Counted from the stretch's first letter, positions 1-7,406 are shown. The stretch is 34,647 nucleotides of DNA from Candidatus Acidulidesulfobacter diazotrophicus (GCA_004195025.1 SGBB01000022.1:1-34647), one strand, 5' to 3'. The notes: a model not told the origin generated them from the sequence alone. Translations and numbers: made by a program.

Positions 1-133
1 AAGGGTTGTTTTCAATTAAATCCAGCCTTCCGAGATTTAATATCTGTTTATGCTTAGTTATACCGTTTTCTCTATAAGAAGAAACGATAGAAGCATACTT
101 TATATTATTTTTGCTTGATATTTTTATGAACAT
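1..133 (-). CDS. Partial transposase N-terminus, IS1634-like
   Basis: A minus-strand frame opens with ATG at 131-133 and runs without a stop off the left edge, giving 44 codons. The translation contains SYRENGITKHKQILNLGRLD, which matches the N-terminal signature of IS1634/IS4-type DDE transposases as I remember it (a 'YRE-G-x-RQ-x-LLNLGRLD' pattern). Only the N-terminus is visible, so the catalytic residues lie outside the window and I cannot say whether the gene is intact. The element's end should lie somewhere in 134-300, where 8-bp inverted repeats (ATATCATA near 151, TATGATAT near 175) occur, but I cannot fix a boundary. Family call by recognition only. Confidence 0.7.
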   Translation of the reverse strand, partial: MFIKISSKNNIKYASIVSSYRENGITKHKQILNLGRLDLIENNP

Positions 134-340
134 AATAAAACTATACCATATCATATGTTTAATATCAAGTAAAATATGATATATTATTATAATGTTTCCT
201 ACTACACTTTTTAAAAAACAAAAAATATATAAAAATGATATTCAGTGTTTACAGTAGTTTAAAGGAATTAACTTATGAAAATATGGAATTTGGTGTCAAA
301 GTCAGGATAAAATAAATATGTATTTAATATATATATTTAT

Positions 341-546
341 CGATATAGATAATCAAGTTCTGCGTAATGAAATTCACAGAGGATAAAAAACCGGCAAATG
401 CAGAAGGGAGTAAAAGATAAAATAAATCGGATAGTGGTAATAATCGATATAGATAATCAAGTTCTGCGTAATGAAATTCACAGAGGATAAAAAACCAGCA
501 AATGCAGAAGGGAGTAAAAGATAAAATAAATCGGATAGTGGTAATA
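341..546. repeat. 104-bp direct tandem duplication
   Basis: Positions 341-442 are repeated at 445-546 with a period of 104 bp and one visible difference (CCGGCA near 391 versus CCAGCA in the second copy). A further 13-14 nt piece of the unit end (GATAGTGGTAATA) follows immediately. There is no open reading frame across it. The near identity points to a recent duplication. With only two long copies and no spacers it is not a CRISPR. It lies between the transposase fragment and the toxin gene; the rest of 134-563 is A/T-rich without a gene. Confidence 0.9.
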
Positions 547-563
547 GATAGTGGTAATAAAAA

Positions 564-824
564 TTAATATATTTCTTTTCTATGCCCTATTCTTACAATT
601 ATTATAATAAATTTTTCTTCTTGTTTTTGATATATTATTCTATATTTCCCGACTCTCAGACGAAATAATCCTTTATAATTTCCGTTTAAAGATTTAATGT
701 TATTTTTCAAACTATCTTCGTTAAAAGACAAAATAGCAAGTTTTTCTTTAATTAGCCTCTGAACAGGTTTGTCCAATCTTTTTAATTCATCAAAGGCTGT
801 TTTTAAAAATTCTATAGCGTACAT
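564..824 (-). CDS. RelE/ParE-family toxin of a type II TA module
   Basis: This 86-residue protein has the RelE-superfamily layout: an N-terminal segment with an alternating Phe/Leu helix (YAIEFLKTAFDELKRLDKP), a central GLFRLRVGKYRIIY strand with the basic residues typical of RelE/YoeB/ParE toxins, and a C-terminal IVRIGHRKEIY strand. Members are mostly ribosome-dependent mRNA interferases, or gyrase poisons (ParE branch). The RIGHRKEIY ending favours the RelE branch, which is an inference. It is the second gene of the module: its ATG lies 3 nt after the antitoxin's TAA, so the two are translationally coupled. Antitoxin-first order is usual. No truncation is visible; activity is unproven. Confidence 0.88.
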   Translation of the reverse strand: MYAIEFLKTAFDELKRLDKPVQRLIKEKLAILSFNEDSLKNNIKSLNGNYKGLFRLRVGKYRIIYQKQEEKFIIIIVRIGHRKEIY

Positions 825-827
825 GAA

Positions 828-1067
828 TTAAATTCCGAGTTTGTTATAAACATCTGCGGCGGGGATAGTAAGTATCTCTTTGTCTTCTAATTGTTTTAAT
901 CTTTTTTCGGCGATTTTTGTATCAATACTATCAAAGTAAAATATCAAAGCGTTTTCAATAATTTTACTTTTTTTTTGATTTAATTCTTTCGTAAATAATT
1001 CAAGATCTTCGGCTAATTCCTTATCAAGAGTAATATTGATTCTTTTTACATTAACATATTTATTCAT
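828..1067 (-). CDS. Ribbon-helix-helix antitoxin
   Basis: This 79-residue protein begins with a short strand (VKRINITLDKELAEDLE) followed by two helices, the usual ribbon-helix-helix (CopG/MetJ-type) N-terminus that forms an intertwined DNA-binding dimer. The C-terminal part (EDKEILTIPAADVYNKLGI) would be the toxin-wrapping tail. It is placed upstream of the RelE-like toxin and separated from it by 3 nt. The start is set by ATG at 1065-1067 with an AGGAG ribosome-binding site 6 nt upstream. Two copies of a TGTATAATTATA palindrome lie just upstream, as expected for an autoregulated module. The family call rests on fold pattern and context rather than on a close homologue. Confidence 0.85.
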   Translation of the reverse strand: MNKYVNVKRINITLDKELAEDLELFTKELNQKKSKIIENALIFYFDSIDTKIAEKRLKQLEDKEILTIPAADVYNKLGI

Positions 1068-1090
1068 GACATTCTCCTACGAATTTATTT

Positions 1091-1130
1091 TGTATAATTA
1101 TATGCAATTATTTATGTGTATAATTATACA
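1091..1130 (-). promoter_or_regulatory. Probable TA-module promoter with two operator palindromes
   Basis: A perfect 14-bp palindrome TGTATAATTATACA occupies 1117-1130, and an imperfect copy TGTATAATTATATGCA occupies 1091-1106; starts are 26 bp apart. Both sit 24-63 bp upstream of the antitoxin ATG. A TATAAT -10 hexamer for leftward transcription is embedded in the proximal copy (1097-1102); no convincing -35 is visible. Ribbon-helix-helix antitoxins commonly bind paired palindromes over their own promoter, so autorepression is inferred. Confidence 0.65.
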
Positions 1131-1177
1131 TAAATAAATCTTTTAAGTCAAGTTTACAATTATGTAAGCAATGATGT

Positions 1178-1234
1178 ACAAAATTGCCGGCGGAAAAGTC
1201 ATTAATTTATCAATAGTCGCAAAGCGGGGTCTTT
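1178..1234. repeat. Fragment of the dispersed miniature element
   Basis: The sequence ACAAAATTGCCGGCGGAAA at 1178-1196 matches the terminal 20-mer of the element at 1412, and 'GCAAAGCGGGGTC' further on resembles the degraded core. Only one end is present, so this is a decayed or truncated copy next to tRNA-Pro. Confidence 0.5.
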
Positions 1235-1246
1235 GTTTTATTTAAC

Positions 1247-1323
1247 TGGTCGGGACGGCGGGATTTGAACCCACGACCCCCTGCTCCCGAAGCAGGTACG
1301 CTACCGGACTGCGCCACGTCCCG
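1247..1323 (-). tRNA. tRNA-Pro (anticodon CGG)
   Basis: The minus strand folds as a complete tRNA. The acceptor arms are CGGGACG and CGTCCCG. The anticodon arm is CCTGC-TTCGGGA-GCAGG, giving anticodon CGG after T33. The T arm reads GTGGG-TTCAAAT-CCCGC. The discriminator base is A and the 3' CCA is encoded (TGG at 1247-1249 on the plus strand). Total length is 77 nt. CGG reads CCG proline codons. Fragments of the dispersed element lie on both sides. Confidence 0.97.
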
Positions 1324-1411
1324 AAAAAAAACAGATAAATATATTGATTCTAACATTTTTTATATTATATTATATATAATATAATATATAATATATAATA
1401 TATCTAAATAT

Positions 1412-1647
1412 CCCAAAATTGCCGACGGAAATATTTAAAATAGCTCTAAAGTTTTATAGAACATTAGATTCCCGCTTTTGCGGGAATAACACCAGTTGGG
1501 TGAAAAGCTAAATACCCTCAAAGTCATTTCTGCGTACGCAGCAAAGTTCCGAATATAGAAACTAATGCCGTTTCTATTCACGAGTGTCGTTAGACACTAG
1601 AGCGAAGCTATCATCCAGAAAATAAATTTTCTATCGGCAATTTTTGG
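1412..1647. mobile_element. Miniature inverted-repeat element, class CCCAAAATTG (copy 1)
   Basis: This is a 236-bp unit with terminal inverted repeats: CCCAAAATTGCCGACGGAAA at the left and, read inward on the other strand, CCAAAAATTGCCGATAGAAA at the right. It holds no ORF. Inside are a hairpin with arms ATTCCCGC/GCGGGAAT near 1469-1488 and the family core (AAGTTCCGAA-TAGAAAC... GCCGTTTCTATTCACGAG... GAGCGAAGC). It lies between tRNA-Pro and the 3' end of rpe. Non-autonomous transposon is the best reading; the mobilising transposase is not in the window. Confidence 0.75.
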
Positions 1648-1719
1648 AAAGATTACTTGTCTTTAATTTGATTGTAGATTTTAATTAAAATTTTTTCTCC
1701 TATTTCCTATTTCTATATT

Positions 1720-2370
1720 TTATATTCTTCTTTTCATTTCAGTGATTGTTTCACGATAATTTTTTGTACCGAATATTCCCGACCCGCTGACAAATATATT
1801 GCATCCGGAATTAGAAGTCTCCGCAATGTTAGAAACTTTAATGCCGCCATCCATTTCAATAATGGTTTGAAGTTCAATTTCATTAATAATTCTAAATAAT
1901 TTTTCAGCCTTAAACAAGGATGAATAAATAAATTCCTGCCCGCTAAAACCTGGATTAACCGACATTATTAAAACCATATCTACATAATCAAGAATATTTT
2001 CTAATACGACAACAGGCGTAGACGGATTAATTGCCACGCCAGGACTTGCCTCCAATTCTCTTATTCGTTCAACTGTTCTGTTTAAATGTATGCAGGCTTC
2101 TTGATGAACCGTAAGCATATCCGCCCCTGCTTTAATAAAATCTTCAATATATCTTTCAGGTCTATCAATCATTAAATGAACATCTAAAGGTAAAGAGGTT
2201 TTTTCATTTATAGCTTCAACAAAATTCCATCCTGCAGTTATGTTAGGCACAAAGATACCGTCCATTATGTCTATATGAATTAAATCTGCTCCTGCTTCTT
2301 CTATTAATTCTATTTCCTGCGATAAATTCAGCAAATCGCCGGAAAGAATTGACGGCGCAATCCTTTTCAA
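1720..2370 (-). CDS. rpe: Ribulose-phosphate 3-epimerase
   Basis: Interconverts D-ribulose 5-phosphate and D-xylulose 5-phosphate in the pentose-phosphate or Calvin pathway (cytosolic TIM barrel). The 216 residues match the usual length of about 215-225. Visible motifs are APSILSGD (Ser8), HIDIMDGIFVPN (metal ligands His32, Asp34), DVHLMI (His65), the MSVNPGFSGQ phosphate-loop strand (136-145), MDGGI (Asp174) and SGSGIFG at the C-terminal phosphate site. The start codon is TTG at 2368-2370: an in-frame TAA lies four codons upstream, no ATG fits, and AGAGG is placed about 6 nt before the TTG. The gene stands alone, with an AT-rich empty stretch upstream (2371-2624) and a miniature element downstream. 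Confidence 0.97.
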   Translation of the reverse strand: MKRIAPSILSGDLLNLSQEIELIEEAGADLIHIDIMDGIFVPNITAGWNFVEAINEKTSLPLDVHLMIDRPERYIEDFIKAGADMLTVHQEACIHLNRTVERIRELEASPGVAINPSTPVVVLENILDYVDMVLIMSVNPGFSGQEFIYSSLFKAEKLFRIINEIELQTIIEMDGGIKVSNIAETSNSGCNIFVSGSGIFGTKNYRETITEMKRRI

Positions 2371-2624
2371 AATAACCTCTTAGTATTAGTATTAATAAGA
2401 TTAATTAAAATATAAATTTATTTATAATTTTATAAAAATTATATACTGATAACAAAAAAAAATTGCTAAGAAAATATTTGAATATTTTACAATAGCACGA
2501 TAAATAAAACAAGCAAAAAGCAATAATAAAATTATTTTATTATTAAAATATATAACATATAACTAACTTAATTTGATAAACAATTATATATTTAATATTA
2601 ATTTAATCAAAAGTTATTATAAAA

Positions 2625-3485
2625 TCATAAACCTTTTGCCATTTCTTTAAGTCTTGCAATTCTATCCTCAGTAGCAGGATGAGTACTGAACAGTTTTTTA
2701 AATCCTTTGCCTCTAAGGGGATTAATAATAAACATATGAGCCGTAACATTTGCCATTTTACTGTCGGGCATAGGTTCTGCCTCATTTCCAGCTTCAAGTT
2801 TATTCAGTGCGCTAGCAAGAGAAAGCGGATTACCGCTTAAATTAGATCCGCCCTTATCGGCAGCATATTCTCTCTGTCTTGAAATTGCAAGCTGAATTAA
2901 ACTTGCGACTAAAGGAGCTATTATTGCCATAGCGATTAATGCTATGATATTACCGTCTTTATCTTCACCTTTGCCGCCAAACCCCGTAAACATTGCACCC
3001 CATTCAGCCATCATAGCAAGCATACTTATTGCTCCTGCAACAGTTGCGGCTATTGAACCTATTAATATATCCCTGTTTTTTACATGCGTTAATTCATGCC
3101 CTAAAACTCCCGATAACTCATCTTTGTTTAGTATTCTCAAAATGCCTGAAGTAACGCAAACTGCTGCGTGCTGAGGATTTCTTCCTGTTGCAAAAGCATT
3201 AGGAGTATCTTCTTCTACTATATACACTTTTGGCATTGGTAAATTTCCTCTTTGTGCCAGATTTCTGACGATTGAATATAATTCCGGCTGTTCGCTTTCG
3301 TTAACAGGCGTCGCATGATACATGGACAAAACCATTTTATCGCTGAACCAGTATGTCCCTATATTCATAATTGCCGCGAAAATAAGAGCTATAATCATCC
3401 CTTGCTCTCCTCCAAGAAGACCTCCTGCAACAACTAAAAGAACGGTTAATAATAACATTAATACAAAAGTTTTAAAATAATTCAT
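2625..3485 (-). CDS. htpX: HtpX-type membrane zinc metalloprotease (M48B)
   Basis: A membrane-bound endopeptidase of stress and membrane-protein quality control. Two hydrophobic segments lie at about residues 5-24 and 28-45, and two more at about 140-160 and 180-202. The zinc site is HELTH (130-134), with the third ligand Glu206 in the REYAAD motif. The FATGRNPQHAAVCVTSGIL stretch (98-116) is diagnostic for the family. Its 286 residues are typical. The start at 3483-3485 is supported by AGGTGG about 6 nt upstream. The gene is preceded by a decamer tandem repeat that lies where its promoter should be. Confidence 0.97.
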   Translation of the reverse strand: MNYFKTFVLMLLLTVLLVVAGGLLGGEQGMIIALIFAAIMNIGTYWFSDKMVLSMYHATPVNESEQPELYSIVRNLAQRGNLPMPKVYIVEEDTPNAFATGRNPQHAAVCVTSGILRILNKDELSGVLGHELTHVKNRDILIGSIAATVAGAISMLAMMAEWGAMFTGFGGKGEDKDGNIIALIAMAIIAPLVASLIQLAISRQREYAADKGGSNLSGNPLSLASALNKLEAGNEAEPMPDSKMANVTAHMFIINPLRGKGFKKLFSTHPATEDRIARLKEMAKGL

Positions 3486-3511
3486 TAGTAATCACCACCT
3501 ATTAATAAATA

Positions 3512-3577
3512 ATTTTTATTTATTTTTATTTATTTTTATTTATTTTTATTTATTTTTATTTATTTTTATTTATTTTA
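3512..3577. repeat. Decamer tandem repeat TATTTTTATT
   Basis: About 6.5 copies of the 10-bp unit TATTTTTATT in tandem, starting roughly 20 bp upstream of the htpX ribosome-binding site. Ten base pairs is about one helical turn, so this would be phased A/T-tract DNA and likely curved. Copy number could vary by slippage. Confidence 0.9.
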
Positions 3578-3658
3578 TAATCTAATTTTCTGCTGATATT
3601 TTTTTTATTTTATAATATTATATCACAATTTTTTTTTAATTTGTATTATAAATAAGCG

Positions 3659-3912
3659 CCTTAATCCTATAATAGGATGTTATATCCTATATTCATGCAA
3701 ACGCAGGAATGACTTTGTGGGACTTTATCCTTTCAGCAATTTAATGTTATTCCTGATTCCTGCATAGGCATGAAAGTTCCGAAGTATAACAACGCACGCC
3801 GTTTCTGTTTATGTGGCTATAAAGCCGAGAATGAAGCGGTCATTTTGTATTGCTTATTATTGAAATATCATTGACAGTTTCTTTCTATGAAAGGATTAGG
3901 AATTATTTAAGG
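3659..3912. mobile_element. Miniature inverted-repeat element, class CCTTAATCC (copy 2)
   Basis: The left end reads CCTTAATCCTATAATAGGAT. The right end, read inward on the opposite strand, is CCTTAAATAATTCCTAATCC followed by TTTCATAGAAA, an imperfect inverted repeat. The interior holds the family core: GAAAGTTCCGAAG, GCCGTTTCTGTTTA, GGCTATAAAGCCGAGA and GAAGCGGTCAT. No ORF. Together with the decamer repeat this accounts for the stretch between htpX and scpB. Confidence 0.65.
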
Positions 3913-3998
3913 CATAACTATTTAAGACATAACAATAATTAGATTAACAATAATTATATTAACAACAATTAGATTAATTATTAGTAATATTTTTTTTG

Positions 3999-4688
3999 TT
4001 AAAATAAAAAGCCCTGAGTTTCATTTAAATCTTTATTATCATTATCCGCTTCTTCGTTTTTGTTATTATTGTTGTTATTATCGTTAGCATTTATATTTAT
4101 TTGATTATTGTGCAATGCAAATAAATCGTTCATATCTTTTTCGGCAGGCAGTTCATCTAAACTTTTAAGATTAAATACTTCTAAAAAAAAATTGGTCGTT
4201 TTATATATCAGGGGTTTTCCTATCACATCTTTCTTTCCGGCAATTCTTATTAAACTTTTATCTAACAAAAATCTTATGACATTACCTGAGTCAACACCTC
4301 TGATTTGTTCAATTTCGCTTTTTATTACAGGTTGTTTATATGCAATTACAGCTAAAGTTTCCAGCTGAACTCTTGTAAATTTTTGCAACTTTACAGCCAA
4401 AAATTCTGAAATAGCCATATAATGTTCGGCTTTAGTCTTAAAACTCAAATATTCACCATTTTCAGAAAGATATATTCCATGATTTTTTTTTTCGTTAAAT
4501 TCAATTTTGATTAAATTCACTGCCTCTTTAATCTTTTTTTTAATTATTATATAATCTTTTTGTTCGGCATATTTTTTTGCAATAAAAATCTCAAAAAGTT
4601 TAGAATATGAAATAGGTTCTCCCGATGTAAAAATAATTGCTTCAATGACTGATTGAAGTTCATTTATATCAGATAAATATTCTTCCAT
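3999..4688 (-). CDS. scpB: Segregation and condensation protein B
   Basis: ScpB is the winged-helix subunit of the Smc-ScpAB condensin-like complex for chromosome compaction. Residues 10-95 form the first winged-helix unit (LQSVIEAIIFTSGEPIS), and 105-175 the second, with the conserved TRVQLETLAVIAYKQP, IEQIRGVDS and GKPLIYKTTNFFLEVF segments. Residues about 190-229 are an Asn/Asp-rich low-complexity tail (six Asn in a row) not needed by the family. The scpA partner is not adjacent. Four copies of a 10-bp ATTACTTTAT repeat lie immediately upstream, in the leader region. Start at ATG 4686-4688; no clear Shine-Dalgarno. Confidence 0.95.
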   Translation of the reverse strand: MEEYLSDINELQSVIEAIIFTSGEPISYSKLFEIFIAKKYAEQKDYIIIKKKIKEAVNLIKIEFNEKKNHGIYLSENGEYLSFKTKAEHYMAISEFLAVKLQKFTRVQLETLAVIAYKQPVIKSEIEQIRGVDSGNVIRFLLDKSLIRIAGKKDVIGKPLIYKTTNFFLEVFNLKSLDELPAEKDMNDLFALHNNQININANDNNNNNNKNEEADNDNKDLNETQGFLF

Positions 4689-4700
4689 AATTAAAAATTT

Positions 4701-4740
4701 TTTACTTTATATTACTTTATATTACTTTATATTACTTTAT
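4701..4740. repeat. Decamer tandem repeat ATTACTTTAT
   Basis: Four consecutive 10-bp units (the first is TTTACTTTAT) directly upstream of scpB, in the position of its leader or promoter. Confidence 0.85.
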
Positions 4741-4863
4741 TACCTTATTATTTACAGGAACAAAATTAATTGCAGATATATACAATTAGCAGCATATAAC
4801 AGCATAATTACAACAATGATTTAAAGATTATATATTAAAATAAATTAAAAAAAATTATTATCG

Positions 4864-5334
4864 TCACATTGCGATTAGATAAGTATAACCCTCGTTTATT
4901 TTTTTAAAAACCTGCAGTGTTCCGCCTGGAATTATTTTTATAAAGCGCGGTATGTTTTTAAAATTCACATGGTTTAAGATTAAGGCATTTTTGCTAACCC
5001 TGAAAATCACGCCTTCGCTTCTAAGCATATTAATCATATTATAACACATCTTATGCTTAGGAATTAATAATTTTACGATTGGTCCATAAAAAACTACCTG
5101 AATAGAATATTGTTTACCCTTTGATTTAAGATATTTTATTGCATGCTTTACATTTAACATGGAAATTCCAAATTGTTGACCCGGCATATTAACCCCCACG
5201 ACTATCTTTACAGGTTTATTATAGTTTTTATAAAACCCGCCGTAATTAGGATTTTGCATTGCAAACGCGGGAAGTGAACCAAAACTTAAAATAAGAATTT
5301 GAGCAGCCATTAAAAACAACCCTATTTTATACAT
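4864..5334 (-). CDS. Exported DsrE/DsrF-like protein
   Basis: A 156-residue protein with a Sec-type signal peptide (hydrophobic 5-20, likely cleavage after LPAFA at 21-25). The mature part follows the DsrE-family pattern: KIVVGVN strand, NVKHAIKYLKSKGKQYSIQVVFYG, a helix before RSEGVIFRVSKNALI, and a C-terminal IIPGGTLQVFKKINEGYTYL, where most homologues have 'vpaGv...q.GyayikP'. Cytoplasmic DsrE-fold proteins bind sulfur species; the exported versions are uncharacterised. The usual Cys of 'aC.ns' is Ser here (VSKNAL), so a persulfide role is doubtful; Cys97 in HKMCYN is the only cysteine. A strong AGGAGG sits 6 nt before the ATG. The stop is TGA with another stop one codon later, so no readthrough is implied. 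It may follow the mercury genes, but a 360-bp gap separates them. Confidence 0.7.
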   Translation of the reverse strand: MYKIGLFLMAAQILILSFGSLPAFAMQNPNYGGFYKNYNKPVKIVVGVNMPGQQFGISMLNVKHAIKYLKSKGKQYSIQVVFYGPIVKLLIPKHKMCYNMINMLRSEGVIFRVSKNALILNHVNFKNIPRFIKIIPGGTLQVFKKINEGYTYLIAM

Positions 5335-5694
5335 AAATAAAACCTCCTTTTTCTTTTTTAAAATTATTAATTAATTTTTGTATTATATCATTCTATATCA
5401 TATGATACAATATGCCATATCATATACCATCCTATAGCATTTTATATAATACGTAATACGATATATTTAATTAAATTTTTGTCGCTTGCAAGACAATTCT
5501 ATAATTAATTTACATCATGCGTTCTTTATTTTATAGCGTATTTACATAATAATATACACCGCACCGCCATAAACATTATCCATCTTGAACATTATAATTA
5601 AGCAGAACACCAAGTTATTCATACTTTCTTTAATCTTAGTTAAATTGATTGTCGAGAAACCTGAAAGATAAAATAAAAAAATTTATGATATTGT
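5335..5694. other. Gene-free AT-rich spacer
   Basis: Apart from the AGGAGG of the downstream gene (5341-5346), I see no gene here. It contains several partial repeats of CATATCATA/ATATCATATG (5391-5440) that give weak palindromes. It probably holds the promoter of the exported DsrE-like gene. Confidence 0.5.
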
Positions 5695-6234
5695 TTAAAG
5701 CGTTGTCCACGCAGTAAAAATCTGTCCGGTATCTATATATAAGTATAAAAACATTCCTGCCGTGATTATTAAAGATATAAAAAAAACTATCTTATTTAAA
5801 CGAAGAGAAGCTTTTGTTTCGCAATCACATTTTTCCACATTTGATTTTGCGCTGATATTTGATTGTAAAATTTGTCCTGCTTGCGCCTTTGCGTGAGCCA
5901 TCGGTTCATCATGAAACTTAGGTTCTTCTATATTAACGCTTTTTGATAACATTTTCGGCATTATATAAATAAAATAAAAAGATAAAAGCACGCCTATAAT
6001 ATTTAATATCAAAAAATAATTTCTATAAGGAGCAATAGCCCCTAAAAAAGATGCAGCAGAGCCGAGAATCCCTCCACCGCTTGCGCCAATACCAATTACA
6101 CTGAAAAATAAAGGTCCCCAGCAGCAAGCACCGCCTAAAATGGCAAATAAAGTTGCAAAACCTGAAGTTGCATTAGAACTTGAATCTAAATTATACTTAA
6201 ATTTTACTTTCATATCTTCTTTTTTCTGCCCCAT
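5695..6234 (-). CDS. MerT-like mercuric ion transporter
   Basis: An inner-membrane protein that would bring Hg(II) to cytosolic MerA. Residues 24-58 carry the MerT signature ILGGACCWGPLFFSVIGIG with the vicinal Cys37-Cys38 pair in the first membrane helix. APYRNYF (68-74) precedes helix two (74-94), and helix three is at 147-168. The loop between helices two and three holds a Cys-Asp-Cys (136, 138), matching the position of the cytosolic cysteine pair of MerT. At 179 residues it is longer than the usual ~116, owing to an N-terminal extension and a longer loop. A second in-frame ATG seven codons in is an alternative start. Last gene of the leftward mercury group; a miniature element separates it from the MerP-like gene. 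Confidence 0.82.
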   Translation of the reverse strand: MGQKKEDMKVKFKYNLDSSSNATSGFATLFAILGGACCWGPLFFSVIGIGASGGGILGSAASFLGAIAPYRNYFLILNIIGVLLSFYFIYIMPKMLSKSVNIEEPKFHDEPMAHAKAQAGQILQSNISAKSNVEKCDCETKASLRLNKIVFFISLIITAGMFLYLYIDTGQIFTAWTTL

Positions 6235-6370
6235 TTAATATACACTCTCAAATATATCTCATCATTTAATAAATACAACAAAGCGAAAATTATATAATTT
6301 CTTAATAATAATTTATTTATATAAGATCTCAACCTTTTTTATAAGTTCCTGCCTGAATTTTTATTTATTA

Positions 6371-6483
6371 CCTTAATCCTGCGTTAGAAAATAATTATTT
6401 TCATCCCCCCCCCCCCCACCTTTTTTTTGCGGGAGAGGTTAGAAGAAGGGTTATCTATATTTTCTAATACAGGATTATTAAGG
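6371..6483. mobile_element. Short miniature element with C13 tract, class CCTTAATCC (copy 3)
   Basis: A 113-bp unit with ends CCTTAATCCTGCGTTAGAAA and, read inward from the right, CCTTAATAATCCTGTATTAG. It is flanked on both sides by TA (6369-6370 and 6484-6485), consistent with a TA target duplication. The body is reduced and holds a run of 13 C (6405-6417) followed by eight T. Its right flank ends exactly where the TAA of the MerP-like gene begins. It interrupts the mercury gene group between the MerP-like and MerT-like genes. Confidence 0.75.
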
Positions 6484-6485
6484 TA

Positions 6486-6893
6486 TTATTTTTCATTGTT
6501 TTTGATATAATGAGCGTTATAATGAAACATTGCGTTAGACGCGCCGTTTATTGCATGTATAAAGACTCTTGGAGGAATATTTCCATGAAATTTCACGATT
6601 GCCTCCTGATTTTCCATATCAATCCTTGCCGAAACGACCCCTTTTATCTTATATAACGCATTTTGAATAGATGTTAAACAAAAAGCATCTCCGCAAACAA
6701 GCCCATAAACTTTAAATTTATCCTTATTGAGGACATTTATATTCTTAAAAACTACAGGCATAACGACCCTCGCCGAAACATCATTTTTTTTATAGATAAA
6801 TGCAGACGTCAATAATATTGACGAAGCCAAAATCAAAACAATGAAAAAAACTGCCGCAACATTCTTCCGTTTTAAATAATATTTTAAATTCAT
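6486..6893 (-). CDS. Membrane-anchored MerP-like HMA protein with CxxxxC
   Basis: A 135-residue protein: basic N-terminus, one hydrophobic segment (12-33, signal or anchor), then an HMA-like ferredoxin fold at 60-130 (FKVYGLVCGDAFC, LYKIKGVVSARIDMENQEAIVKFHG, ending in a hydrophobic strand). By position in the mercury group and topology it should be the periplasmic Hg(II)-binding partner of the MerT-like protein. The metal motif is unusual: the classical GMTCxxC is replaced by GLVC-GDAF-C (Cys67, Cys72), a four-residue spacing. The start is the ATG at 6891-6893, with GGAGGG 4 nt upstream; a TTG four codons earlier overlaps that ribosome-binding site and is less likely. Function inferred. Confidence 0.7.
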   Translation of the reverse strand: MNLKYYLKRKNVAAVFFIVLILASSILLTSAFIYKKNDVSARVVMPVVFKNINVLNKDKFKVYGLVCGDAFCLTSIQNALYKIKGVVSARIDMENQEAIVKFHGNIPPRVFIHAINGASNAMFHYNAHYIKNNEK

Positions 6894-6962
6894 AAAACCC
6901 TCCAAATTATTTATTTTTTATAATTTTTATTTCAATTATTTTATCTGCTGCTTTAACACCTC

Positions 6963-7232
6963 TTAGCTTTCCGGCTTCAGACTATTTTTCATTTCTTTTA
7001 CATCTCTCATAATCACTTTCAGCCACCAGTTAAAAACTTCAACCTTGTCGCTTAATTCATTGACTTTACGCTCAATATACGTTCCATTTTCATAATTCAT
7101 AAAAAGTTTTTTTACATCTCCGTCATAATTATATATTTCTTCCAGATAGTCTTTAATGTTATCTATTTCTATCAACAGACTTTGAATGGTATCTTGAAAA
7201 TCTTCATTTTTATTCATTATTTTAATCTCCAT
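6963..7232 (-). CDS. Small helical protein of the mercury gene group, unknown
   Basis: Not recognised. The product is 89 residues when started at ATG 7230-7232, which has GGGAGGGAGGT 5 nt upstream; the open frame extends 25 codons further but without such a site. It looks soluble and helical: acidic first half (NKNEDFQDTIQSLLIEIDN, then DYLEEIYNYDGD), a Trp-Trp pair near residue 67 (VEVFNWWLKVIMRDVKEMK), no cysteine, no signal peptide. It lies between merA (174 nt upstream) and the MerP-like gene (69 nt downstream), all on the same strand, so cotranscription is likely. Without cysteines, direct metal handling is unlikely. Confidence 0.7.
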   Translation of the reverse strand: MEIKIMNKNEDFQDTIQSLLIEIDNIKDYLEEIYNYDGDVKKLFMNYENGTYIERKVNELSDKVEVFNWWLKVIMRDVKEMKNSLKPES

Positions 7233-7356
7233 ATATACCTCCCTCCCTATATAATTATTGTATTTTTCAAACATAATAATTATTGCTGCAATATAAGTTG
7301 CCTCCATATCAGACGGCTTTTTTAAACCGCCTATTTTAATCGGAAGGCAGCCGTTG

Positions 7357-7383
7357 ATATTATATTATATTATATTATATTAT
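7357..7383. repeat. Pentamer repeat ATATT
   Basis: Five tandem ATATT units in the short gap between merA and the small ORF, followed by ATAG. Low-complexity slippage-prone DNA. Confidence 0.8.
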
Positions 7384-7406
7384 AGTTAATCTATTATGTA
7401 TGTATG

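Noticed and set aside
341-546. Possible CRISPR array
   Set aside because: Only two 104-bp near-identical units with no spacers and no cas genes; it is a simple tandem duplication.
1200-1246. CAAAG-ACCCCG-CTTTG stem after tRNA-Pro as terminator
   Set aside because: Only 5 bp and not followed by a T-run; it is part of a decayed miniature element.
2625-2627. TGA stop of htpX as selenocysteine
   Set aside because: The protein ends at its normal family length, and no Cys position is expected there.
4864-4866. TGA stop of the exported DsrE-like gene as selenocysteine
   Set aside because: A TAA follows after one codon and the family's C-terminus ends here.
5391-5440. Repeated CATATCATA motifs as operators
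   Set aside because: They are short, irregularly spaced and expected by chance in A/T-rich DNA.
7310-7345. GGC...GCC stem after the mer ORF as intrinsic terminator
   Set aside because: The stem is interrupted, lies within the gene group rather than after it, and no clean T-run follows on the minus strand.
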